Below are positions 1 through 10,299 of a DNA stretch of 64,000 nucleotides, piece by piece. The position numbers were made by a program, and so were the translations under genes. The DNA comes from Riptortus pedestris. Its lineage: Eukaryota > Arthropoda > Insecta > Hemiptera > Alydidae. The DNA lies in contig JADPXZ010000007.1 of the NCBI GenBank assembly GCA_019009955.1, positions 3,122,501-3,186,500 on the forward strand. Reading direction: 5' to 3'. The notes below the pieces were generated by a model that saw nothing but the letters and a program-made list of their open reading frames with translations, was not told the origin of the DNA and did not search any database. Position 1 is the first letter of the stretch. Every line of letters begins with the position of its first letter.

Positions 1-330
1 GTATTTAGGTTAAAATATAAAGATATTAGGACAATTTTATAATAAATTAATCAATTTATATGGACGTTATATTGTTTTAGGCTAATAAAAATTAATTCTG
101 ACTCAGTTTGGAGGTTAAAATCAGCGCTTTCGGTGGCGAATTTAGGAATTAGTCACTATATTCGTCATAGTTATATAGGGGGAGCCTCTTATTTGAATTT
201 AATTTAGGAAGGGGGGCTATTATATAATAAAATAATGATTTATTGAATATTTAATAAGAAAAATATTCTATTAGTGGCAACACTGCTAGCTATTATTTAC
301 AGCTCTTTAATTTCGAATTTGAATTGTTGG

Positions 331-332
<2 letters not shown>
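1..332. other. AT-rich non-coding sequence
   Basis: AT-rich sequence with no open frame of note, no recognisable repeat unit and no splice-bounded exon. It ends where a pure CT run begins. Confidence 0.6.

Positions 333-413
<81 letters not shown>
333..413. repeat. (CT)n microsatellite
   Basis: Uninterrupted CT dinucleotides for about 80 bp. It opens the long CT-rich block that follows. Confidence 0.95.
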
Positions 414-418
<5 letters not shown>

Positions 419-3400
419 CTCTCTTTCTCTCCCTTCTTCCTCCACTCTCTCTCCCTCCCTCCTCTCTCTCACTCCCTCCCCTCTCCCTTCCTCCCCCCCT
501 CACTCTCTCGCACTCTCTCCTCTCATCTCTTCTTCCTTTCCTTCCTCTCTCTCCCTCCCTCCTCTCTCTCACTCCCTACCCTCTCCCTTCCTCCCCCCCT
601 CACTCTCTCTCACTCTCTCCTCTCATCTCTTCTTCCTTTCCGTCCTCTCTCTCCCTTCCCCTTTCTCTCTCTCCCACGCCCTTCCTCTTTCTCCCATCCA
701 TGTCCTCTCCCCTTTCTTCCCTTCCACTCTAACCCCTTTCTCTCTCTCTCACCCGTCCTTCCTCTTTCTCCCTTCCATGGCCTCTCCCCTTTCTTCCCTT
801 CCACTCTCACCCCTTTCTCTCTCTCCCCCGTCCTTCCTCTTTCTCCATCCATGCCCTCTCCCCTTTCTTCCCTTCCACTCTCACCCCTTTCTCTCTCTCC
901 CCCGTCCTCCCTCTTTCTCCATCCATGCGCTCTCCCCTTTCTTCCCTTCCACTCTCACCCCTTTCTCTCTCTACCCCGTCCTCCCTCTTTCTCCATCCAT
1001 GCGGCTTCCCTTCCTTCCTTCCACTCTCACCCCTTTCTCTCTCTCACCCGTCCTTCCTCTTTCTCCATTCCATGCCCTCTCCGCCCCCTTTCTTCCCTTC
1101 CACTCTCACCCCTTTCTCTCTCTCCCCGTCCTTCCTCTTTCTCCATCCATGCCCTCTCCCTTTCTTCCCTTCCACTCTCCACCCCTTTCTCTCTTTCCCC
1201 CCGTCCTCCCTCTTTCTTCCATCCATTGCGCTCTTCCACCTTTCTTCCCTTCCCACTCTCACCTTTCTCTCTCTCTCCCTTCCTCCCTCTTTCTCCATCC
1301 ATGTCCTCTCCCCTTTCTTCCCTTCCACTCTCACCCCTTTCTCTCTCTCCCCCGTCCTCCCTCTTTCTCCATCATGCCCTCTCCCCTTTCTCCTTTCCAC
1401 TCTCACACATTTCTCTCTCTCCCCGTCTCTCCCTCTTTCTCCATCCATTGCGTCTCCCTTTCTTCCCTTCCACTCTCCCCTTTTCTCTCTCTCCCCGTCT
1501 CCTCCCTCTTTCTCCATCCATGCGCTCTCCCCTTCCTTCCCTTCCACTCTCACCCCTTTCTCTCTCTCACCAGTTTCACTCCTCTTTCTCCATCATGCGC
1601 TCTCCCCTTCCTTCCCTTCCACTCTCACCCTTTCTCTCTCTCCTCCCCCTCCCCCGTCTCCCTCTTTCTCCATCCATGTCTTTCCCTTTCTTCCCTTCCA
1701 CTCTCACCCCTTTCTCTCTCTCCCCCCGTCCTCCCTCTTTCTCCATCCATGCCTCTCCCCTTTTCCCTTCCACTCTCACCCCTTTCTCCTCTCCCCCGTC
1801 CTCCTCTTTCTCCATCCATGCGCTCTCCCTTTTTCCTTCCACTCTCACCCCTTTCTCTCTCTCCCCCGTCCCTCCCTCCTTTCTCCATCCATGTCCTCTC
1901 CCCTTTCTTCCCTTCCACTCTCACCCCTTTCTCTCTCTCCCCCGTCCTCCCTCTTTCTCCATCCATGCGCTCTCCCCTTCCTTCCCTTCCACTCTCACCC
2001 CTTTCTCTCTCTCCCCCGTCCTCCCTCTTTCTCCATCCATGCGCTCGCCCCTTTCTTCCCTTCCACTCTCACCCCTTTCTCTCTCTCCCCCGTCCTCCCT
2101 CTTTCTCCATCCATGCGCTCTCCCCTTCCTTCCCTTCCACTCTCACCCCTTTCTCTCTCTCACCCGTTCCTCCCTCTTCTCCATCCATTGCGGCTCTCCC
2201 CTTCCTTCCTTCCACTCTCACACCTTTCTCTCTCTCTCCCAGTCGTCCCTCTTTCTCCATCCATGTCCTCTCCCCTTTCTTCCCTTCCACTCTCACCCCT
2301 TTCTCTCTCTCACCCGTCCTTCCTCTTTTTTCCTTTCATGTCCTCTCCCCTTTCTTCCCTTCCACACTCACCCCATTCTCTCACCCGTCCTTCCTCTTTC
2401 TCCCTTCCATGTCCTCTCCCCTTTCTTCCCTTCCACTCTCACCCCTTTCTCTCACCCGTCCTTCCTCTTTCTCCCTTTCATGTCCTCTCCCCTTTCTTCC
2501 CTTCCACTCTCACCCCTTTCTCTCACCCGTCCTTCCTCTTTCTCCCTTCCATGTCCTCTCCCCTTTCTTTCCTTCCACTCGCACCCCTTTCTCTCTCTCT
2601 CCCAGTCCTCCTCTCTTTCTCCATCCAGTCCTCGCCCCTTGCTTCCCTTCCACTCTCACCCCTTTCTCTCTCTCACCCGTCTTCCTTTTTTTCCTTTCAT
2701 TGTCTTCTCCCCTTTTCTTTCCCTTCCACTCTCACCCCTTTCTCTCTCTCTCCCAGTCCTCCCTCTTTCTCCATCCATGTCCTCTCCCCTTTCTTCCCTT
2801 CCACTCTCACCCCTTTCTCTCTCTCTCCCCCAGTCCTCCCTCTTTCTCCACCCATGCCCTCTCCCCTTTCTTCCCTTCCACTCTCACTCCTTTCTCTCTC
2901 TCACCCGTCCTTCCTCTTTTTCCCTTCCATGGCCTCTCCCCTTTCTTCCCTTCCACTCTCACCCCTTTCTCTCTCTCTCACCCGTCCTTCCTCTTTCTCC
3001 CTTCCATGTCCTCTCCCCTTTCTTCCCTTCCACTCTCACCACTTTCTCTCTCTCACCCGTCCTTCCTCTTTCTCCCTTACATGTCCTCTCCCCTTTCTTC
3101 CCTTCCACTTCACCCCCTTTCTCTCTCTCATCTTCCTTCCTCTTTCTCCCATCCATGCCTCTCCCTTTCTGCCCTTCCACTCTCACCCTTTCTCTCTCTC
3201 TCCCCCCAGTCCTCCCTCTTTCTCCACATGCCCTCTCCCCTTTTCTTCCCTTCCACTCTCACTCCTTTCTCTCTCTCACCCGTCCTTCCTCCCCCCTTTT
3301 TCTCCCTTTTTTTTTTCCCCCCCAATGCCCTCCCCTTTCTTCCCTTCCACTCTCACCCCTTTCTCTCTCTCACCCGTCCTTCCTCTTTTTCCCTTCCATG

Positions 3401-3490
3401 CCCTCTCCTCTCTTCTTCTTTCCCTCTCCCATCCATCTCCCCTCCCTCATTCCTCTCCCTCCATCTATCCTATCTATTTCTTCCTCTGCC
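414..3490. repeat. CT-rich minisatellite, 75-bp unit
   Basis: The + strand is nearly all pyrimidine. From about 640 to 3,420 it resolves into a tandem unit of about 75 bp containing CCACTCTCACCCC, TTTCTCTCTCTC and CTTTCTCCATCCATG. Because 75 is a multiple of 3 and the unit has no stop codon, all three + frames stay open for hundreds of codons and give Ser/Pro/Leu-rich pseudo-proteins. I do not regard these as genes. Unit length varies by one or a few bases in homopolymers, notably at 1,100-1,850. Confidence 0.9.
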
Positions 3491-3570
3491 TTTTTCCTTG
3501 ACAAGATGAAAGCTTTAATGTTTCTAGCCAGCATATGATATCCTCTATCATTCCTCTTTGCAATTTGCAG

Positions 3571-3789
3571 ACGTGCCCTAGCGGTAACCTCGACACCCTG
3601 CTGCAGCCTGCATCATCATCATCAATGCTGGAACAACACCCTTCATCATCATCACTAGAACCCCACCCATCAACATCATCATTGGAGCCCCTCCCATCGT
3701 CATCATCATCGCTCCAAGGGAGGATGGTAGAAGCTGGCCACGACCTCCGCGAGTTCCTAGTCCCAATAGCAGAGCAGTCTATACACCAG
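3571..3789 (+). CDS. Internal exon, Ser/Pro-rich, unknown gene
   Basis: A 73-codon open segment with a pyrimidine-rich acceptor (CAATTTGCAG) and donor CAG|GTAATC, phase 0 at both ends. The first two thirds are low complexity: imperfect repeats of Ser runs separated by LEPHPS/LEPLPS-type motifs, encoded by CATCATCATC-like DNA. The last 25 residues (GRMVEAGHDLREFLVPIAEQ) are ordinary protein-like sequence. I do not recognise the family. It sits between two large CT-rich blocks, and no in-phase partner exon is visible nearby; the next + exon candidate is the peptidase-like one at 8,704. The opposite strand is also open but Met/Gly-rich and less protein-like. The exon could be real or chance-open. 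Confidence 0.5.
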
Positions 3790-3839
3790 GTAATCTTATA
3801 TCAGGAATATGTAGTATGTATCAAAAGGCGATTATGGTC

Positions 3840-4670
3840 AGGAGGATTTCTCTTTTGAGGGGAGAGAGTGGGGGGGGGGACTTTGCAAGAAGAGGATAGA
3901 GAGAGGAAGAGGGGTAGTGCGAGAGAAAGAGAGAGAGACAGAGATGGAGATAGGGGGAGATTGAGTGAGAGATAGAGATAGAGAGAAATTCCATTTCTCT
4001 TCTCTTCCTCTCTCACGCCATCTCTCCCTCTCCCTCTCTCACTCCATCTCTCCCTCTCCCTCTCTCACCCCATCTCTCCTTCTCCCTCTCTCACCCCATC
4101 TCTCCCTCTCCCTCTCTCACCCCATCTCTCCCTTTCCCTCTCTCACCACATCTCTCCCTCTTTCATCCCATCTCTCCTTCTCCCTCTCTCACCCCATCTC
4201 TCCCTCTCCCTCTCTCACCCCATCTCTCCCTCTCCCTCTCTCACCCCATCTCTCCCTCTCCCTCTCTCACCCCATCTCTCCCTCTCCCTCTCTCACCCCA
4301 TCTCTCCCTCTCCCTCTCTCACCCCATCTCTCCCTCTCCCTCTCCCCTCTCCTCTCACCTCTCCCATCTCTCCTCTCCCATTCTCCTCCTCACTCCTCTC
4401 TCCTCCTCTCACTCTCCCTCTCTCCTCTCATCTCCTCCTCTCTCCCTCTCTCCCTCTCTCTCTCTCTCTCCTCCTCCTCTCTCTCTCTCTCCTCCTCCTC
4501 CTCCTCCTCCTCCTCTCCCTCCCTCTCTTCCTCCCGCTCTCTCTCACTCTCTCTCTCTCCACTCTCCCTATCTCCACCTCTCCTCTCTCTCTCCTCATCC
4601 CCTCTCTTCTCTCTCTCTCTCTCTCTCTCTCCCTCTCTCCCTCTCCTCTCTCCTCTCCTCTCTCTCACTC

Positions 4671-4702
<32 letters not shown>

Positions 4703-4891
4703 CTCTCTTCTCTCTCCCCTTCTCACCTCTCTCCTCCACCCTCTCCCTCTCTCCCTCCCATCACTCTCTCTATCTCTCACTCCCTCCTATCTCTCTCTCA
4801 CTCTCTCCCTCCATCCCTCTCTCTCCACTCCCCCCTCTCTCTCTCTCTCTCCCACTCTCTCTCTCTCTCTCTCTCCCTCCCACTCTCTCTC

Positions 4892-4927
<36 letters not shown>

Positions 4928-6110
4928 ATCCCTCTCTCCTCCCTCTCTCTCTCCCATCTCTCTCTCCTCCCTCTCCTCCTCCCTTCTCTCCCTCCCACTC
5001 CCTCTCTCTCTCTCTCTCCATCCCCTCTCTCTCTCGCTCTCCTCCCCATCTCTCTCTCTCTCGTCCCTCCATCTCTCTCTCTCTCTCTCCTCTCTCCTCT
5101 CTCTCTCCTCCCCCTCTCCTCCCTCTCTCTCTCTTCTCTCTCCCTCTCTCTCCCTCTCTCCCACTCCCTCCACTCTCTCAATCTCTCTCTCCTATCCCCT
5201 CTCTATCTCGCTCTCCCTCCCATCCCTCTCTCTATCTCTCCCCCGTGTGTCCCTCCCATCCCTCTCTCTATCTCGCACTCCCTCCCATCCCTCTCTCCTC
5301 CCTCTCTCTCTCCCATCCCACTCTCCTCTCTCCTCTCACTCCCATCTCTCCCTCCCATCCCCCTCTCTCTCTCTCGCCTCCCACCCTCTCTCTCGCTCTC
5401 CCTCCCATCCCTCTCTCTATCTCGTTCTCCCTTCAACCCTCTCTCTCCCACTCCTCCCACCCTCTCTCTCGCTCTCCCTCCCATCCCTCTCTCCCACTCT
5501 CCCTCCCTCCCTTCAATCCCTACCTCCTCCCTCTCTCTCTCCCATCTCTCTCTCCCACTCTCTCTCGCTCTCCCTCCCATCCCTCTCCTCTCTCTCTCCC
5601 TCCCACTCCTCTCTCCCACTCTCTCTTCTCTCCCTCCCCTCTCTCTCTCCCTCTCTCTCTTCCCCTCTCTCTCACCCTCTCTCTCACTCTCTCCCTCCTC
5701 TCCCTCTCTCCTCCCTCTTCGTCTCTCCCACTCCTCCCACCCTCTCTCTAGCTCTCCCTCCCATCCCTCTCTCTATCTCGCACTCCCTCCCATCCCTCTC
5801 TCCTCCCCCTTTCTCTCCCTCTCTCTCCCCCACTCTCTCTTGCTCTCCCTCCCATCCACTCTCTCCCTCTCTCTTGCACTCCCTCTCAACCCTCTCTCCC
5901 ACTCCTCCCACCCTCTCTCCCTCCCATCCTTCTCTCCCACTCTCCCCCCCTCCCTCCCTTCCATCCTCTCACCCCCTCTCTCTTGCTCTCCCTCTCCATC
6001 CCTCTCTCCCATCTACTCCCTCTCTCCCTCCCACCCCTCTCTCTCTCTCTCCCCCCTCCCTTCCTCCCATCCCTCTCTCCTTTCTCCCCCCTCTTTTTTT
6101 TTTTTGCTCC
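3840..6110. repeat. GA tract, then CT-rich tandem repeats
   Basis: A GA-rich stretch (about 3,855-3,985) flips to CT-rich sequence. At 4,010-4,345 a short unit around CTCTCTCACCCCATCTCTCC repeats in tandem. After that, imperfect CT repeats with CTCGCTCTCCCTCCCATCC motifs run to about 6,090. Long open frames on both strands are repeat translations. Confidence 0.9.
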
Positions 6111-6780
6111 TAGCGCTAGCTGCGCTACTGCCATTATCCCTCTCCTCTATTTGTTCGTTTCCTCCATCCCTCTTTGTATGTTTTGAATGCTTGAAAATTG
6201 TTTGCGGTGGTAACCAATTCACTCGGTTCCCATCCTGCTCTCTTTAGGTTCAGCTTGCTGTGGTCATAGTGCGTGCTGTCTCTCTTTGTTTCGCTCTTGG
6301 TTACCTTGCCTTTCATCATCATCTCGTTCTCCCTTGAACCTCTCTCATGCTGTCTCCAAGATCCCACGATCTCTCTCTAACGACGCTCTCCCTCCCATTC
6401 CCTCTCTCTATCTCGTTCACCCTTCAACCCCTCTCTCCCATCCCTCCTCCCACCCTACCCCGCGCTCCCTCACATCCCTCTCTCCTATCTCGCTCTCCCT
6501 TCATCCCTCTCTACCACTCACCCTCCCCCTCTCTCTCGCTCTCCCCCATCCTCTCTTCCGGTCTCTCCCTCCCATCCCTCCCTCCTTCCTGTCCCTCTAT
6601 CCTCTCTCTCCCCTCTTCCCTCCTCTCCCTCCCCCTCATGTTCTCTGGACTCTATATTTTTTCCCTCTCCCTCTCAAACCCTCTTTCCCCGCCGCTCTCT
6701 TCTTTTGCCCCCACTCCATCTCGTCTCTCACCACTGTTTACCTCTCACTTCGCTTAATTTTTGAACAACGAAAAAATGAA
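6111..6780. repeat. Mixed unique and CT-rich sequence
   Basis: Short unique stretch at 6,110-6,330, then CT-rich sequence to about 6,745 related to the block on the left. No splice-bounded coding segment was seen. Confidence 0.6.
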
Positions 6781-6829
6781 TAGAACATCATTTGTAAAAC
6801 ATTCATTGTTTAACAATATCAGTTCTATA

Positions 6830-6905
6830 ACATTTTTCTTTAAGACACATAACAACGGAGATATTTGGAATTTAAATTTCGCACCTTCCCAAATTCAAAA
6901 GATTT
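6830..6905 (-). repeat. Fragment of the inverted-repeat core unit
   Basis: ATAACAACGGAGATATTTGG and the following GCACCTTC match the end and linker of the core unit that dominates the window. The fragment lies about 20 bp beyond the donor of the peptidase-like exon, so the unit abuts the splice site. Confidence 0.7.
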
Positions 6906-6922
6906 AATGTAAAGAGACTTAC

Positions 6923-7131
6923 TGTCTTCCTCTTTCTTTTTCTTGCCGCCCCCGGCGGGCTGGGGGTCGCCTCCCGCGTTCTCTCCCCCAGCACCTAGAG
7001 TCTTATGCAGTTCCGCTTTGGGCCCGGGTCTGGTAGGACAACTGAGGCAACTCTTGCCCGACTCCTTGTTGCTGGATGATGCATAGAGGTGCATCTGCCC
7101 TGCTGCTTCTTCGGGAACTGCTAGGTAATAC
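6923..7131 (-). CDS. Exon of DPP-IV-family (S9B) peptidase-like protein
   Basis: On the - strand an acceptor (TTCTGTTTCAG) is followed by 209 nt of open frame and a perfect donor (GTAAGT). The first base completes a split codon. The peptide begins YYLAVPEEAAGQMHLYASSS and then has KSCLSCP. This matches the pattern seen in the beta-propeller of dipeptidyl peptidase IV/6/10 proteins, where a strand with E and HLY is followed by a CL[ST]C motif. The rest of the exon is a Gly/Lys-rich insert ending in GGGKKKKEED, longer than I expect for the family. A single propeller exon cannot show whether the protein is an active peptidase; the catalytic domain is not in view. The upstream exon should end with two codon bases, and none fits nearby. 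The second DPP-like exon (8,704) is on the other strand. Confidence 0.65.
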
Positions 7132-7159
7132 CTGAAACAGAATAAATAGTAAGGTACTC

Positions 7160-8405
7160 GCTGCATAAAATCCTTAGTCCCAGCCGAAAGGGTGGCCAGC
7201 TGTAGATAAGCCCTCCCTATTAGCCGTACAGTCGGTAGAGCTAGAGTCGTGGCTTCCATTTATCTAGTGAGCGACTCGCTGCATAAAATGCTTAGTCCCA
7301 GCCGAAAAGGGTTGCCCAGCTGTAGGATAAGGGGCCCTCCTTATTAGCCGTACCAGGTCGGGTTTTTTTTTTTTTGAGCTAGAGGTCGTGGCTTCCATTT
7401 AATTCTAGTGAGCGGGACTCGCTGCATAAAATCCTTAGTCCCAGCCGGAAAGCGGTTTTGGGCCCCAGCTGTTAGATTAAGCCCTCCTATTAGCCGTACA
7501 TGTCGGTAGAGTCTAGAGGGTTCGTGGCTTCCATTTATCTAGTGAGCGGACTCGCTGGCATTTAAAAATCTTTGTCCCAGCCGAAAAGGGTGCCCAGCTC
7601 TGTAGATAAGCCCTCCCTATTAGCCGTACAGTCGGTTAGAAGCTAGAGGTTGTTTTCGTGGCTTCCATTTATCTAGTGAGCGGACTCGCTGCATAAAAAT
7701 CCCTTAGTCCCAGGCCGAAAGGGTGGGCCATGCTTTAAGATAAGCGCCCTCCCTATTAGCCGTACAGTCGGTAGAGCTTAGGGAGGTCGTGGCTTCCATT
7801 TATCTAGTGAGCGGACTCGCTGGGCATAAAAAATCCCTTTTAGTCCCAGCCGGAAAGGGTGCCCCAGCTGTAGGATAAAGGCCCTCCCTATTTAGCCCGT
7901 ACAGTCCGTAGAGCGAGAGTCGTGGGCTTCCATTTATCTAGTGAGCGACTCGCTGCATAAAATCCTTAGTCCCAGCCGAAAGGGTGGCCAGCTGTAGATA
8001 AGCCCTCCCTATTAGCCGTACAGTCGGTAGAGCTAGAGTCGTGGCTTCCATTTATCTAGTGAGCGACTCGCTGCATAAAATCCTTAGTCCCAGCCGAAAG
8101 GGTGGCCAGCTGTAGATAAGCCCTCCCTATTAGCCGTACAGTCGGTAGAGCTAGAGTCGTGGCTTCCATTTATCTAGTGAGCGACTCGCTGCATAAAATC
8201 CTTAGTCCCAGCCGAAAGGGTGGCCAGCTGTAGATAAGCCCTCCCTATTAGCCGTACAGTCGGTAGAGCTAGAGTCGTGGCTTCCATTTATCTAGTGAGC
8301 GACTCGCTGCATAAAATCCTTAGTCCCAGCCGAAAGGGTGCCCAGCTGTAGATAAGCCCTCCCTATTAGCCGTACAGTCGGTAGAGCTAGAGTCGTGGGT
8401 TCCAT
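7160..8405. repeat. 118-bp tandem satellite
   Basis: About ten copies of a 118-bp unit containing GCGACTCGCTGCATAAAATC, CCCAGCCGAAAGGGTGG and CAGTCGGTAGAGCTAGAGTCG. Copies from about 7,940 to 8,400 are almost identical. Copies from about 7,290 to 7,930 carry many one-to-several-base insertions and homopolymer changes. The array lies in what would be the intron upstream of the - strand peptidase-like exon. Confidence 0.95.
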
Positions 8406-9432
8406 TTAGTGAGACAAATATCTCTATTATTATGCGTCGGATCGAAAAACTGTATAGAATCAATCTTATTGCAAATTTAATATTCTATAAATATTGTTAT
8501 ATACATTTTTTTCTATTTTGAATATTACGAGATATTTAGTATTCAGACCTAATCTATTTTAGCTATTCAAAACTAAAATTCCAAATATCTCCGTTATTAT
8601 GAGCCTGAGAGTAAAATGTTATAGAACCAATCTTGTTGAACTATTGATGCTCTACAATTGTTTTGTTATTTGTAACCTAATATATTTTTATTTTTTTCCC
8701 CAGAGAAGACTAAACGCTGTCCAATTCCTGATGTCGCCAGATCACAAGTATATACTCCTCGCTCACAACACACAAAAGGTATAATTAAAGAAATAATTAA
8801 CATTAGTTCATAAATTATTGTTATAAATAATATGGCTATTAAAAAAATGTACAGTTTTTTTTTAAATTGTGCTCTAGCGGTCGCATTTTTTGTTTGATCT
8901 TTACCAAACTCGGTATTTGAGCATTTAATATCAAACTAAAGATGAAGTTCTAAAATTCCAAATATCTCCACTATTATGAGTCGGATCGAAAAATTTTATA
9001 TAACCAATCTTATTGCACGTTAATTTTACTATAAATATTGTTATATACATTTATTCTCTATCTTGAATATTAACCGAGATATTTGCATTTTCTTTAAAGT
9101 GTTGTACAAGTTAGTATCTCGACCTAACATATTTTACCTTTTCTTAACTAAAATTCCAAATATCTCCGTTATTATGAGCCTGAGAGTAAAATGTTATAGA
9201 ACCAATCTTGTTGAACTATTGATGCTCTACAATTGTTGTTATATGCACTTTTTCTCTATCGTAAATATTATCCGAGATATTTGTGTTTTTCATAGTTAAA
9301 AGTGTTGCGCAATGTTAGAATCTCAGACCTAATCTATTTTTAGCTGTTTATAACAAAAATTCCAAATATCTCCGTTATTATGAGTCTGAGAGTAAAATGT
9401 TATAGAACCAAACTTGTTGCAAATTAATTCCC
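8406..9432 (+). repeat. Inverted-repeat core units (+ orientation)
   Basis: About five units starting AAATATCTCCGTTATTATGA and ending near TAATATTAACCGAGATATT. The copy at 8,582 runs into the acceptor of the exon at 8,704. The last copy is broken mid-unit by the C15A array at 9,433. Confidence 0.85.
8704..8778 (+). CDS. Exon of DPP-IV-family (S9B) peptidase-like protein
   Basis: A 25-codon exon with acceptor TTTTTTTCCCCAG and donor AAG|GTATAA, phase 0 at both ends. The peptide contains FLMSPDHKYILLAHNTQK. In dipeptidyl peptidase IV/6/10 proteins the first propeller blade carries a very similar S-[PA]-D-x-[KR]-[YF]-[VI]-L-L-x-Y motif, so the match is recognisable despite the short length. The intron sequence before it is a core-repeat unit up to the polypyrimidine tract. 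Within the protein this segment precedes the blade encoded at 7,131-6,923, yet that exon is on the other strand. The two are therefore separate genes or fragments, or one gene disrupted by inversion or misassembly. Confidence 0.6.
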
Positions 9433-9929
9433 ACCCCCCCCCCCCCCCACCCCCCCCCCCCCCCACCCCCCCCCCCCCCCACCCCCCCCCCCCCCCACCC
9501 CCCCCCCCCCCCACCCCCCCCCCCCCCCACCCCCCCCCCCCCCCACCCCCCCCCCCCCCCACCCCCCCCCCCCCCCACCCCCCCCCCCCCCCACCCCCCC
9601 CCCCCCCCACCCCCCCCCCCCCCCACCCCCCCCCCCCCCCACCCCCCCCCCCCCCCACCCCCCCCCCCCCCCACCCCCCCCCCCCCCCACCCCCCCCCCC
9701 CCCCACCCCCCCCCCCCCCCACCCCCCCCCCCCCCCACCCCCCCCCCCCCCCACCCCCCCCCCCCCCCACCCCCCCCCCCCCCCACCCCCCCCCCCCCCC
9801 ACCCCCCCCCCCCCCCACCCCCCCCCCCCCCCACCCCCCCCCCCCCCCACCCCCCCCCCCCCCCACCCCCCCCCCCCCCCACCCCCCCCCCCCCCCACCC
9901 CCCCCCCCCCCCACCCCCCCCCCCCCCCA
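9433..9929. repeat. 16-bp C15A minisatellite, 31 perfect units
   Basis: A single A recurs every 16 bases from 9,433 to 9,929 with only C between, without one slip: 31 intervals of 16. The other strand is (TG15)n, a strong G-quadruplex former. The array interrupts a core unit on the left and joins a GA run on the right. A second array of the same unit is at 44,022. Confidence 0.97.
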
Positions 9930-9936
9930 GGGAAAG

Positions 9937-9944
<8 letters not shown>

Positions 9945-10014
<70 letters not shown>
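9945..10014. repeat. (GA)n microsatellite beside a splice donor
   Basis: About 70 bp of pure GA, reading CT on the - strand. It starts directly after the GTAATG donor of the ankyrin exon at 10,022. Confidence 0.95.
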
Positions 10015-10016
<2 letters not shown>

Positions 10017-10021
10017 ATTAC

Positions 10022-10294
10022 CTGCTGCAGTAGATATCTCGCGGTTTCCAGATGGCCACTCCTGCAGGCCAGCATGAACGGGGTCGAGTTCCAGTTATCG
10101 CGGGCATCTATGTCGGCTCCCCGGCCCACGAGGAACACCACCATCGGCAGATGGCCTTTCATGGCGGCGAAATGGAGGGCGGTCCGCTCGTCTTTGATGT
10201 TAGCCGAGATGTCGAAGCCGCGGCTCAGCCATCTATCGACGTCGTCGATATCTCCTATGGTGATCGAGTTGAGAAACAGATTGTAGCCTGGCAG
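10022..10294 (-). CDS. Ankyrin-repeat protein, internal exon
   Basis: The acceptor CGTTCCAG and donor CAG|GTAATG on the - strand enclose 91 codons, phase 0 at both ends. Residues 1-30 (starting LPGYNLFLNSITIGDIDDVD) look like the first, divergent repeat. ERTALHFAAMKGHLPMVVFL and GRGADIDARDNWNSTPFMLA then show the ankyrin TxLHxAA, G-A-D-x-x-A-R-D and TPF.LA signatures, and the exon ends in a third repeat (ACRSGHLETARYLLQQ). It probably acts as a protein-binding scaffold; nothing shows the partner. Introns on both sides are repeats: GA and C15A downstream, core units within about 12 bp of the acceptor. No in-phase downstream ankyrin exon is visible at lower coordinates, so it may be a broken gene or have a distant partner. 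Confidence 0.75.
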
Positions 10295-10299
10295 CTGGA

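Noticed and set aside
324..6247. Very long Ser/Leu/Pro- or Arg/Glu/Gly-rich open frames
   Set aside because: They are translations of CT/GA minisatellites, open in several overlapping frames and on both strands at once, with no splice context or domain.
9329..10162. Gly- or Pro-rich open frames across the C15A array
   Set aside because: Pure translations of the 16-bp repeat. Only the part from 10,022 upward is a real exon, ending at a GT donor before the repeat.
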